Of a DNA stretch of 64,000 nucleotides, positions 17,296 through 26,279 are shown piece after piece. The DNA is from Planctomycetaceae bacterium (lineage in GTDB: Bacteria; Planctomycetota; Planctomycetia; Pirellulales; Pirellulaceae). Under the pieces are notes generated by a model that had not been told where the DNA came from, searched no databases, and saw only the letters and a list, made by a program, of their open reading frames with translations. Where the stretch lies: the NCBI GenBank assembly GCA_018660825.1, contig JABJJO010000062.1:18612-82611 (forward strand), read 5' to 3'. The position numbers and the translations under genes were made by a program. Each line of letters begins with the position of its first letter. Position 1 is the stretch's first letter.

Positions 17296-20200
17296 ACGGC
17301 AGCTTGCTCGCCGGTGTGGGTGAATATGAGTCGTGCCCCAACTTGTGACGGCTGCAGCGCAAGCATCTGCGCAATAGATTGTTTGTAAGCGTAGATCTGC
17401 GGGCGGTAGCGAGATACAATGCTTTGTAATGCCTCCGGGCCAACCCCAATGCGATCGGTTTTATAATCGCATATATCGACGGCCACGATAAGTTCGTTCA
17501 TTCGCATGACAACCAAACGGTCGATAAATCCCCGCAACAGTTCTCCGTCTATAAAAGCACAAATTGGGTACTCGTTATGAACCGTGAACTGGATTGTTTC
17601 GTGGGTAGCGTCCGTTAGTTGAGTCAACGGGCTGGTGGGCTCGTCGAAATAGAAATCTTTGTTAAGAATGTTAGCTAATGGAGCGTTTTCTAGGAACATT
17701 GCGAGATGAGAATCCAATTCTGGGGAAACCTCTCCGTATTTTGTGTTAAACGCGTCCGTCGCCATTGTCCAATACGGTCCCTGCGCCCAATCTATTTGTT
17801 CCATGAAATAGTGGAGTTGGATTCCAAATAATTTTGCCGTTTCGGAAGAGGACCGCAGCACGCCTGATAATCGGAAGCGTTCGCCACCCGAGCGGGATGA
17901 CGGTGCGGCGCTCGTCAACGGAGACAAGTTTAATTGCGAGGGCTTGGCTAAGGGAATGGGTAGGGTTTCTGGATGGGGGGAGTCAGTTTCGTAGACTGGT
18001 AATTGTTCAAACCAAGTAGGATTGCCGTTTGCGTAGACAACGTCGTTTGGTGTTTGGGAATAAATGTTGTGAATCGCCATCTGAATAATCCCGGCGCTCG
18101 TAAAGGGCGGTGATTTTGGAGTACTTGGTTGGCAAGGACCAATTAGATAAAGTGCGCGTGCCGCACGCGTTAACGCGACGTACAACAGGCATAAGCTCTC
18201 GCTCACTGATTCCGCGATCGTCTCCTTGCACGCGTCATTATAGCGTTTTGGCAATAATTCCCGGAACTCGGCGTTGCGGTACATGAATACTTCGCTAATC
18301 TTCTGCGTCTTGAGATTTCTACTCACGGCGTATGTAGGTGCGCGGGGAGCCAAGGCAGATTCTAGTGTTGGAATAATCACTGCGTCAAACTCTAACCCTT
18401 TTGATTGATGAATAGTCATAACTCTTACACGAGACGCATCCGGATCACTAAAACGTTCGTTTTGAACGGCCTCTATAAACTCGTCGATTCGAAAATTAAT
18501 AGAAAACTTGAAAGTGTTCGCGAAAACAAGTAAGTGCTCGAGGCGAGTGAATTGAGGTCTGTCAACGTGGGGTTCCAAAGTTAGCACGAGGTTCTTCAGT
18601 ACGGAATAAAAACCCAGAGTAGCAATTTGCCGTCGGAAATCTCGCGAGGTACGGCAAGCGATGTTGGTATCAATGGTGTCAGGACGATATCCAAACAGCG
18701 ACGCCAACGGAGAGTGTTCCACGTGAAATCGAGCGACTCCGTCCTGAGGATGATCAATAAGCGAAAGTGCGGAAAGAATTAGTTGCACGGCGCTATAGTT
18801 ACTCAGTGAGTTACCTCCATCTTCGCTGGCTGGTATGCCACGGGCCGCCAATAAATGAATTAGCTCCGCGATAGACGAATTGGTGCGAACAAGAATACCA
18901 ATTTTCATTTGTCGGTTAGTGTTAAGTAGTTGTTCTGTTTTGTTTACCGCTAATGCCAAACACGATTTTAAGCGTTCTGTTTTTCCGAGGCCGTCCGTTG
19001 CGTTAACATATTCAACATATCCAACATGATCTAAAACGGTTTTCAAGGGCACAAAGTCTTTTTGCCAACGTTTCAGTGTTTCTGCGTGGTCGCTAGGGTT
19101 CGTGTGTGCGTCGAGATTGTTGAATATACTGTTGATAAACTCAACGACGACGGCGGAGGATCGGTAACTTTGTTCTAGGGTGTCAGAGGAAATATCATTT
19201 AGGCAAGATTCCAAACAATCAAAAATTTCGCGACGGCCGCCCCTCCAACCGTAAATCGCCTGTTTCACGTCACCAACGCAAAAAAAAGAACTATTGATTT
19301 GTTGACAAATTGAAATCGCTAGGGGTTCGACAATATTCCACTGGGGGAGCGAAGTGTCTTGAAATTCGTCTAGCAGTAAATGTTCAATAGTTGCATCCAT
19401 GCGAAACGTGGATGCAAATTTGTGCCCGCGGCCGTTTAGCAATCTTGTTACGTCGCCAAATTCCAACCGCTTGGTCTTGCGTTTGATCCGGTCTAATATC
19501 TCGGCATATTGAAACAGGATTGAGTAGGTCGCCTTTGTTTGATTTTCGAGTTCGCGTATTTTCAGCGCTACCACGTGTTGAGTTAACGGTTGATATGCAG
19601 CGATTAAATTGTCAGGTAATGGTTTCCGAGAGAAGGTGTTTTCACCGGCCACAATTTTTTTAAAAATCCCTCCCCTGAGGGCTTTGTTCCAGTTACGTGC
19701 TTGTAGCGTTTCAAGGTCCGTAGTAATCGTTTTCAAGAATGGGACGCAGTCTTCGTTTTCCATTTGATTTCTAATTTTCGACATCGCTAGGGATAGCTGT
19801 TCTGGATTTAAGATCCGCGCGGTTGATTCACCCCGTAGATTTCCGTTCCATGCTGTTGCCGCTGACTGATAGAATGGTGAAAGTAAACTTTCGATAGTGA
19901 GTTCTAGTGTGTGTAAAATGCTGCGATTACATTTTCCTTTATTGATGAATAGCATTAGCCGCGTGAAATCCGCGTTGCTTAAGTTGCGTAGCAATTCAAT
20001 AATCGCAAGCTGCTTCTGCGCCGCTTGTTCTCCCGATGTCGCGATCGCCCAATCGGCGCCGATTTCAAACTCATAAGCGTGATTGGTTAGAAGTTTCGCG
20101 AAATAGGCATCGAGTGTGCTGACATTAATCCGGTGTAAGTTACTAGTCAGAAAGGCAAGAGCTTCGCCGAATCGTCGCGAGTGAGTGGCGTCAATCTTAA

Positions 20201-20423
20201 GCTCGTCGCTTAGCTTAATTGCTTGCTCCTCGGAGGTTGTCGCGATAGCCAACCGTTGGAGTATTCGTGCTAGAATCTCGCCGGCTGCTTTCCGTGTGAA
20301 AGTAGTTGCTAAAAGTTTCTCCGGAGATTTGCCGGACAAAATCAATAGTATATATCGATTTGATAACTGGAATGTTTTACCGGTACCCGCCGATGCTCGT
20401 AGTAATACGTTGTCGATAGTCAT
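17292..20423 (-). CDS. addA: AddA-like ATP-dependent helicase/nuclease subunit A
   Basis: This is a 1043-residue UvrD/Rep-type superfamily 1 helicase with a C-terminal PD-(D/E)XK nuclease. Visible motifs are Walker A ASAGTGKTFQL at the N-terminus, TTFTRKAAGEI, the Walker B stretch LLLDEFQDTS, GDVKQAIYGWRGG, VMTIHQSKGLEFD (motif V), YVALTRA (motif VI) and, near the end, GFIDRLV...DICDYKTD, which supplies the nuclease Asp and D-x-K. It pairs with AddB to resect double-strand breaks for RecA loading. The start ATG overlaps the addB stop (ATGA). Length is slightly below typical AddA. It is the last gene of a thiL-tsaE-addB-addA run. Confidence 0.9.
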   Translation of the reverse strand: MTIDNVLLRASAGTGKTFQLSNRYILLILSGKSPEKLLATTFTRKAAGEILARILQRLAIATTSEEQAIKLSDELKIDATHSRRFGEALAFLTSNLHRINVSTLDAYFAKLLTNHAYEFEIGADWAIATSGEQAAQKQLAIIELLRNLSNADFTRLMLFINKGKCNRSILHTLELTIESLLSPFYQSAATAWNGNLRGESTARILNPEQLSLAMSKIRNQMENEDCVPFLKTITTDLETLQARNWNKALRGGIFKKIVAGENTFSRKPLPDNLIAAYQPLTQHVVALKIRELENQTKATYSILFQYAEILDRIKRKTKRLEFGDVTRLLNGRGHKFASTFRMDATIEHLLLDEFQDTSLPQWNIVEPLAISICQQINSSFFCVGDVKQAIYGWRGGRREIFDCLESCLNDISSDTLEQSYRSSAVVVEFINSIFNNLDAHTNPSDHAETLKRWQKDFVPLKTVLDHVGYVEYVNATDGLGKTERLKSCLALAVNKTEQLLNTNRQMKIGILVRTNSSIAELIHLLAARGIPASEDGGNSLSNYSAVQLILSALSLIDHPQDGVARFHVEHSPLASLFGYRPDTIDTNIACRTSRDFRRQIATLGFYSVLKNLVLTLEPHVDRPQFTRLEHLLVFANTFKFSINFRIDEFIEAVQNERFSDPDASRVRVMTIHQSKGLEFDAVIIPTLESALAPRAPTYAVSRNLKTQKISEVFMYRNAEFRELLPKRYNDACKETIAESVSESLCLLYVALTRAARALYLIGPCQPSTPKSPPFTSAGIIQMAIHNIYSQTPNDVVYANGNPTWFEQLPVYETDSPHPETLPIPLAKPSQLNLSPLTSAAPSSRSGGERFRLSGVLRSSSETAKLFGIQLHYFMEQIDWAQGPYWTMATDAFNTKYGEVSPELDSHLAMFLENAPLANILNKDFYFDEPTSPLTQLTDATHETIQFTVHNEYPICAFIDGELLRGFIDRLVVMRMNELIVAVDICDYKTDRIGVGPEALQSIVSRYRPQIYAYKQSIAQMLALQPSQVGARLIFTHTGEQAAV

Positions 20424-23206
20424 TGGATTGGCTGCCTAGTATTGTTAGGGCAAGGAGTGTCCAAGGTGGTATCGCCAAGAAGGTAAGAGAATTCGCTAAA
20501 AAATGGGGGTTTCGCTTCGTTACGCAAGTCGAAATGATTTGAGTTGATGGACTGCATCACGTTGAGGGCAACAATATCGGCGGCCTCTAGTTGGTCGGAG
20601 TTCCAATTCGCAAAATAACCACCGATTGCTTGCAGATCGCTACAAATATTGATATACCCCAATCTAACACTTGCGGAATCCGTGATGGATTGGGCAAGAT
20701 GGCGATAGAGCGGAAGTTGTAAGTCCTTCCAAAATGGGGCGTCGTTACAGTTGTGGATTCTTTCGGGCGTATGGCAGGTCTCTGACGACTTGTAATCAAA
20801 AATTGACCAAGTCGCCGTTTCGGCGTGATAATCGATTCGATCGATGCGGCCGCAAACAACAAATTGTGGATGGTTCGTGGAAATGGCCACTCCAGGACTA
20901 CAATTCACCTCAGTTTCAACGATCTCCCACCCGTCGGCTGTCCAGGCCGCCTGCCAATGAGAAAACGCTTGGAGTCGTTGATTTAACAGCGCTATTTGGA
21001 TTGGGATTACATCGAAGGAATCTTTACCGTAAAGCCGATCCGCTCGAGCTGCTAACTGCTTCTTTAAAAATGCATATATAGCATCGCTATCCGTGCTTCG
21101 ACTCAACTCAGATATACCAAAATCGTGAAGAGTAGCGTGTAATAAATTCCCGAATGCTAAGGAGGACAGTTCACGTGAATTATCGCTCGCGGAACTAATG
21201 CCCACTACATGTTTGAGGTAATATCGGGTCGGGCAACTAAGATAATCCCTGAATTCCGTGACGGTAAATTCGGTTCTATTTACCTGAGTAAAAGGTATAT
21301 CTACTCGGATGGAAGGGCGCGTGGCCACATTGTATGCAGCTGAAATCGACGCGGTTTCGGATCTCTCGGTAGAAAAATTACGCAACCTGTGAGCAATTTG
21401 TTGGGAATTCCCAGTGAGCGCGATCCGGCTAGGCCACAAAGGCATGCCCGCTGCGTCAACTCGTTTACAAAAAAATGTCACCTTAGGGCGGCTATTGACC
21501 AAAAGAGTTGTGGTGTAAGCATCTCGGGCAAAGCGTCTTGCATTGTCGACAAGACCGAGCGACGACCGCAACGCGTTGGGAAGAAAAAGATCTGATGTGA
21601 TGGATGACGGTATCGTCCCCTCATTAAAACCAGTTATCAGAACGTCGGATTGCTCTCCCCAGACCACATCAAGCCAACCTGTTATCGCGACGCCGGCCCG
21701 AGGCTGGATTGTTTCGAATTGCTTACTCGCCATCTGCAGGGTTAAATCGATACACTCCGTGACCTTACATTTCATATGAAACGACCGGTCCGCATCTTGG
21801 AGTTGTGCGATTGATTGTGCGATGGCACGAGTTCCGCTAAGTACCGCTGTGTCTTGCGGATCATTGATTTGGACCAATCGATTTCCATAAATGCGGTCGA
21901 GCGTATCTAAAATAGCGTTGCACCAATCAGATAACCTCGCCGATTCAGGGGACAACGGCGATACCAATTCATCCAATGTGTTCAGAGCGGATGCAAGAAT
22001 TTCGTATTTGCCTGTCAAGCCACGTAGTCGTCTGACATTTTTTGGTAGGTGTTGTTGGTGGAAATCATCACTGATCGATATTATATCGTCCACGATGCCG
22101 GCGTCGAATAGATATTGTTGAATGTCGGGTAAGCGTATCAAGGATGAAAAAGCCTGATAGCTATTTGTCTGAACATAGGTGCCGAGCAGTCGCAATGTGC
22201 AAATGACGTTATTGTCATGGAGCGATCTACCTTTTTGCGGACTGACTGGAGTCGATTGTCGGTCGAACAAACGGATGATGTACGGTTCGTCGCTGGCGTC
22301 TGGACAGGCGATCACGAAATCCCGTTGACAATTTCCAGTCGCGGTACTATCAGCGATGACTTTCGCACAGGCTAATGCTTGAGCACTCGGCGATTCCACC
22401 ATGCACAATTGGTTCGATGTTAATTTCACCGGTTGCCCTTGCCATGCGTCAGTATTTAATACACCGTTGTCCTGGAATCGCGCCGCTTGAGTTGCGGCGG
22501 CGAATGTCAGTACTGTCAAATTGTCGGCCACTGCATCCAGCATTCCTTGGATGGTTTGGTTTATGTCGACACAACCGGCGACGATAATCTCTTTATCAGT
22601 GGAACATTCAGATCGACTGACGGCAATCATTCGTGCAGTTTGGATGTCCCAAAAATCCAAACTATCGACAGCATCGAGGTAGGCGCGCTGTAGAGTCGCG
22701 AGTTGTTTCCAACGGTCAACCTCTGCCGGATGCCCAGTGCGTTGACAATATTCAACAACGGACTGAAAATCTCGTAAATCGCCTGCCAATTCGGTATGTA
22801 AAGTCGCCAGCGTCTCCCCGATAGCGTGCCAAGCCGCAAAATCGTCTCGCGATGGCGGCGCGGGGAAAACAGATTCCAGAGCATTGTTGGCGACGGCGTT
22901 GCGGGCGACGTCAGTCCAGAGCAGGGCTTGTAGAGAGGGAGAAGCGGTGGCCCGAGCGGTATATAAATATTCTGGGAGATGGCCGAGGGTTACAACCGTT
23001 GGCGGAAAAAACAATAATTGATTTGTCTGGCAATGAGCAATTAATTGCGATAACAGCGTCTTAACCGCTGTGGCGGCTGGCAGTACGATAATGGTGCCGC
23101 TCAAATCAAGGCGGTGCGTTTGTGTATAACGGGATGTTAACCACCCCGAGAGTGACTCAATGGGTGGAGTGTCCCAGCCTAAAAAAACATGTCTGTGATT
23201 GTTCAA
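20420..23206 (-). CDS. addB: AddB-like nuclease subunit of the AddAB double-strand break repair complex
   Basis: This is a 928-residue protein with a helicase-like N-terminal two thirds and a C-terminal PD-(D/E)XK nuclease: EFRDYLSCPTRYYLKHV, FGNLLHATLHDFG, then GRIDRID..TWSIFDYKSS. The usual N-terminal P-loop position reads IIVLPAATAVKTLLSQL, with no GKT/GKS, so this subunit is probably not an active ATPase. Only one Cys flanks the nuclease on each side (SCPTRY and TPCPNN), so the four-Cys iron-sulfur staple of Bacillus AddB seems absent. The start is a TTG at 23206. It is coupled to addA by ATGA overlap and lies 25 bases downstream of tsaE. Confidence 0.85.
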   Translation of the reverse strand: MNNHRHVFLGWDTPPIESLSGWLTSRYTQTHRLDLSGTIIVLPAATAVKTLLSQLIAHCQTNQLLFFPPTVVTLGHLPEYLYTARATASPSLQALLWTDVARNAVANNALESVFPAPPSRDDFAAWHAIGETLATLHTELAGDLRDFQSVVEYCQRTGHPAEVDRWKQLATLQRAYLDAVDSLDFWDIQTARMIAVSRSECSTDKEIIVAGCVDINQTIQGMLDAVADNLTVLTFAAATQAARFQDNGVLNTDAWQGQPVKLTSNQLCMVESPSAQALACAKVIADSTATGNCQRDFVIACPDASDEPYIIRLFDRQSTPVSPQKGRSLHDNNVICTLRLLGTYVQTNSYQAFSSLIRLPDIQQYLFDAGIVDDIISISDDFHQQHLPKNVRRLRGLTGKYEILASALNTLDELVSPLSPESARLSDWCNAILDTLDRIYGNRLVQINDPQDTAVLSGTRAIAQSIAQLQDADRSFHMKCKVTECIDLTLQMASKQFETIQPRAGVAITGWLDVVWGEQSDVLITGFNEGTIPSSITSDLFLPNALRSSLGLVDNARRFARDAYTTTLLVNSRPKVTFFCKRVDAAGMPLWPSRIALTGNSQQIAHRLRNFSTERSETASISAAYNVATRPSIRVDIPFTQVNRTEFTVTEFRDYLSCPTRYYLKHVVGISSASDNSRELSSLAFGNLLHATLHDFGISELSRSTDSDAIYAFLKKQLAARADRLYGKDSFDVIPIQIALLNQRLQAFSHWQAAWTADGWEIVETEVNCSPGVAISTNHPQFVVCGRIDRIDYHAETATWSIFDYKSSETCHTPERIHNCNDAPFWKDLQLPLYRHLAQSITDSASVRLGYINICSDLQAIGGYFANWNSDQLEAADIVALNVMQSINSNHFDLRNEAKPPFFSEFSYLLGDTTLDTPCPNNTRQPIQ

Positions 23207-23231
23207 GTCGGGTGCACCAATATTCGGTATG

Positions 23232-23705
23232 TTACTCGTTCGAAATCGAATCCATCCACCTATTCGCAGCCTGTTTCAAAGCGTTAGTGGCGTTGACTAC
23301 AAACAATCGAGAGTCACGGTTTTCGATATTGATTCGTATTGTAATATATTCGCGAGGTAAGCTGTTAACTATACGATCCGCCCATTCAATAAAGACATAA
23401 TGTTTAGACTGATACATTTCTTCAGGTCCAAGATCTGAGAACTCGTCGCAATCCGCTAAACGATAGGCGTCCAAATGATAGATCGATCGCGTGCCGACGT
23501 ATTCGTTACATAAAACAAACGTCGGGCTAGTAATTGAGTGGGCTGCAATTCCGCTAGCTACGCCTACACCCTGAACGAAAGCTGTTTTTCCAGCACCCAG
23601 TGTTCCCAATAGTGCGACTGTGGTGCCGCAGGGAATGCTTGCGACAAACAGTTCGCCGAATTTATGGGTGTCAGCCAAACTGCGACTCAAGTAACTACGT
23701 TCCAT
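23232..23705 (-). CDS. tsaE: tRNA threonylcarbamoyladenosine biosynthesis ATPase TsaE
   Basis: The 157-residue product is of typical family length. The P-loop GTLGAGKTAFVQG, the ITSPTFVL switch, YHLDAYRL and the VFIEWADRI motif identify TsaE (YjeE). TsaE works with TsaB and TsaD to make t6A37 in ANN-decoding tRNAs. It is an essential gene in most bacteria. It sits 20 bases downstream of thiL and 25 upstream of addB in one minus-strand run. ThiL and TsaE adjacency is common in other bacteria too. Cytoplasmic. Confidence 0.93.
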   Translation of the reverse strand: MERSYLSRSLADTHKFGELFVASIPCGTTVALLGTLGAGKTAFVQGVGVASGIAAHSITSPTFVLCNEYVGTRSIYHLDAYRLADCDEFSDLGPEEMYQSKHYVFIEWADRIVNSLPREYITIRINIENRDSRLFVVNATNALKQAANRWMDSISNE

Positions 23706-23725
23706 TTATTCGGCCCCTTGAGATC

Positions 23726-24619
23726 CTAGTGGGAATAACCGTGAATATCCAATGGCCTCGATTCCCCAGAGCCATCCAATAACACAAAATTCGCATCCTG
23801 GGTAACATACCCAATTTCCGTTATAGGTATATCGCTGGGAGTGGTTTCTAAATTACCGGTGTATTGGGAAGAGGCAGTCCATAGCAATTCAAAATCCTCT
23901 CCATCGTAGAGGGCGGACTCAATGGCGGTTTGGTCATTGGGGAGATGTTGGGAAATAGGGATAGCAGATTCAATTAGAGTCGCACCCAAGTTACCGAATT
24001 CCAAGATGCTGTGCAAGTCTATGACTAGGCCATCCGTGATGTCCGTAACACTATGTACAGCGGGATTGTTGCCCAATCTAAGTCCCAGTTCGACCCGCGG
24101 GTCAAATGTCAGGTGGTGACCATCACGACTACCACCAAGCGCCCCCGACACAAAAATGCGGTCATGAACTGTGCTTCCGAATCGGAAACGCAGTTGGCTT
24201 TGTGTTGCCTGTCCGAGCACAGTTACGTTAACGGAGAGAGGGCCCGTATGGGAAATGAAATCCCCACCAATGATGACACAATTATAAGAGGCGGCTATCG
24301 AAATCATTCCCTCATATAAGCTTTTAAGATCGTCCAGGCTGAAATGATTCGGGGCGACAATAGAAATAATGACGTGCCTAGGAACACCGCACATCGCCGC
24401 AATGTCGCTGATACTTGCCGCTACACACTTTCTGCCGATCAAAACCAAGGGTGTGGCGGTCACGTCAAAATGGACCCGATCTACGAGGCAGTCGCTCGTC
24501 ACTAGTTGTTTCATCCCTGGCGGCGGTGCAAACACCGCGGAGTCGTCGCCAATGCCGGGGTTGGTCTCGGTTTGCCCACCCAGCGTCGTTTTAAGCCAGT
24601 CTATGAATTCGTTTTCCAT
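23726..24619 (-). CDS. thiL: Thiamine-monophosphate kinase
   Basis: This 297-residue enzyme phosphorylates thiamine monophosphate to the active pyrophosphate. Visible motifs are IGDDSAVFAPP and LVTSDCLVDRVHFD (Mg/ATP binding), GRKCVAASISDIAAMCG, GGDFISH and SDITDGLVIDLHSI, all typical of ThiL in the PurM-like superfamily. The open frame extends five codons upstream to 24634, but the ATG at 24619 (MENEFIDWL) matches the family N-terminus. It is first in the thiL-tsaE-addB-addA series. The gap of about 180 bases to htrA is AT-rich and holds no gene. Confidence 0.92.
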   Translation of the reverse strand: MENEFIDWLKTTLGGQTETNPGIGDDSAVFAPPPGMKQLVTSDCLVDRVHFDVTATPLVLIGRKCVAASISDIAAMCGVPRHVIISIVAPNHFSLDDLKSLYEGMISIAASYNCVIIGGDFISHTGPLSVNVTVLGQATQSQLRFRFGSTVHDRIFVSGALGGSRDGHHLTFDPRVELGLRLGNNPAVHSVTDITDGLVIDLHSILEFGNLGATLIESAIPISQHLPNDQTAIESALYDGEDFELLWTASSQYTGNLETTPSDIPITEIGYVTQDANFVLLDGSGESRPLDIHGYSH

Positions 24620-24797
24620 GTGGACATTTAACACTTTTGCTCGGGCTCTGAATAGGGCAAGAATAAACCCGCGTTACGGAACTGGAAAAAAATGGTTCAG
24701 TGGTCGCGCAAATGATATAAGTATATATTTACACTCGATGGGAAAATTACGGGCTAACTGAATCGGCGTTTGGCATTAGACGGAAATAGAGGATCCG

Positions 24798-26174
24798 TCA
24801 CTGCTGAAAAAGTGCCCCATAAAGAAAATCGTCGTCACGATAAATGTAGAAGGGCATAGGTTTCTTTGTTTGAAACATTTCCGTGTTAAGCACGTAGTTA
24901 AGATTCTCAAAGGTTACTGTCTCCCATTTATGTAGCCCTAATAGGATATCGCCGGTCCGCAGTCCCTGGTTTGTTGCGGGACTAGAACCCTTTACTTCGG
25001 TGATTTTTAGACCACCCCGATAGTTGTTTTGTTTGTTGGCGGCCTTGAAATTAATTGGTACGACACGGATGCCAATTTCCTCCCAGGCGCGGGTTGCCAA
25101 AACATCATCTTTCGGAATTATATCCTGCATTGATAAATAGATGGTACGTGAGGTTCCGGTTCGTTCGACGGTGACTTCAAGTTTGTCCCCTTGTTGTGAT
25201 CGCAGTAAATGTTGATATACAAACACGGGCCAGTCAATTGAATCGCCATTAACGTGAGTAATGACGTCATCCTTTTTTAAACCCGCTTTGCTAGCAAGAC
25301 TGTTTCTGCCGACGTCTGCAATAGTAACTCGCGGTGATCGTTGCCGAAAAGACACAGAAAGGTCTAGGCCGACATCAAGTCGTTGCTGACTGCGGTCCAT
25401 GAGTATTTCCTTGGCGATGGTCATCGCCCGATCCATCGGAATTGCAAAACCAATTGCCTGCGCGCCAACGCGTACGGCAACGTTTACGCCAACGGCATCT
25501 CCCTGAATATTAATCAACGGACCACCGGAGTTTCCGGGGTTAATACTTGCGTCCGTTTGTATTAAATCATCGTAGTACTGGTCGGTATTAATTTCGACTC
25601 GTCGATGCAGGGCACTGATGATGCCTCGTGTTATAGTGTCTTCGTAGCCGTAAGCATTTCCGATCGCAATGACCGTTTCTCCTAGCATCAAATCTGAGGA
25701 CGTAGCTAATGACATGACTTGAAATTCAGTGTCCGAGTTGATTTTGATGATGGCCAAATCAATTTGTTCGTTGAAACCAATCAGCTTCGCGGAATGTTTA
25801 TTCTTGGGGTGAGTTGCCAGCGGATTCAGCTTTACCTGAATATTGTTAATTCCCGCGATCACATGATAGTTTGTTAGTATATATCCGCTGGAATCTATGA
25901 TTAGACCGGTACCCATTCCATTAACTTGTGACGCCTCGCGTTGGCCGGGAAATGTACTTATCGATGTGGTTTTCTTGCCACTTATATTTACAACAGAAGG
26001 AGCGGCCTTCTGTACTGCTAAGACTATAGGCGAATATCGGCTAGCAGACTCCTGAGCCATCGTAGAGGCAACAACAAGCAGAGTCGGTATGACCGCTGCA
26101 AATTTGGCGAGTTGTCGCAGTTGTATAAACAAAAAATTGCCATCCCTAAGCACGTAAAGAAACCCACATGTCAC
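24798..26174 (-). CDS. HtrA/Deg-family periplasmic serine protease with two PDZ domains
   Basis: This is a 458-residue trypsin-like protease. The hydrophobic leader LAKFAAVIPTLLVVAS is followed by Ala-x-Ala-like processing near MAQES. The catalytic triad is in TNYHVIAG (His), IDLAIIKI (Asp) and INPGNSGGPL (Ser). Two PDZ domains follow (about 270-350 and 380-450), the first with SKAGLKKDDVITHVNG. The frame begins at a GTG (26174); a start a few codons downstream is possible and would still leave the leader. The role is envelope protein quality control. A sigma-54-like element lies upstream. A hypothetical membrane protein gene is 105 bases upstream in the same direction. Confidence 0.9.
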   Translation of the reverse strand: MTCGFLYVLRDGNFLFIQLRQLAKFAAVIPTLLVVASTMAQESASRYSPIVLAVQKAAPSVVNISGKKTTSISTFPGQREASQVNGMGTGLIIDSSGYILTNYHVIAGINNIQVKLNPLATHPKNKHSAKLIGFNEQIDLAIIKINSDTEFQVMSLATSSDLMLGETVIAIGNAYGYEDTITRGIISALHRRVEINTDQYYDDLIQTDASINPGNSGGPLINIQGDAVGVNVAVRVGAQAIGFAIPMDRAMTIAKEILMDRSQQRLDVGLDLSVSFRQRSPRVTIADVGRNSLASKAGLKKDDVITHVNGDSIDWPVFVYQHLLRSQQGDKLEVTVERTGTSRTIYLSMQDIIPKDDVLATRAWEEIGIRVVPINFKAANKQNNYRGGLKITEVKGSSPATNQGLRTGDILLGLHKWETVTFENLNYVLNTEMFQTKKPMPFYIYRDDDFLYGALFQQ

Positions 26175-26227
26175 ATGTATTGCCGACTCTTCATTTATCG
26201 GTTGTCGGGATTGTTAGTGTTTACCCA

Positions 26228-26244
26228 GCAACCTTGATGCCGGA
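26228..26244 (-). promoter_or_regulatory. Weak sigma-54-like promoter upstream of the HtrA gene
   Basis: The minus strand reads CCGGCATCAAGGTTGCT. GG and GC are correctly spaced by ten bases and the -12 element TTGCT is perfect, but the -24 element has three departures from TGGCACG. Predicted start is near 26217, giving a leader of about 43 bases before the GTG. Confidence 0.35.
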
Positions 26245-26279
26245 GCATCGGTAGAATCGGATCAATTTAACAGCTGTTC

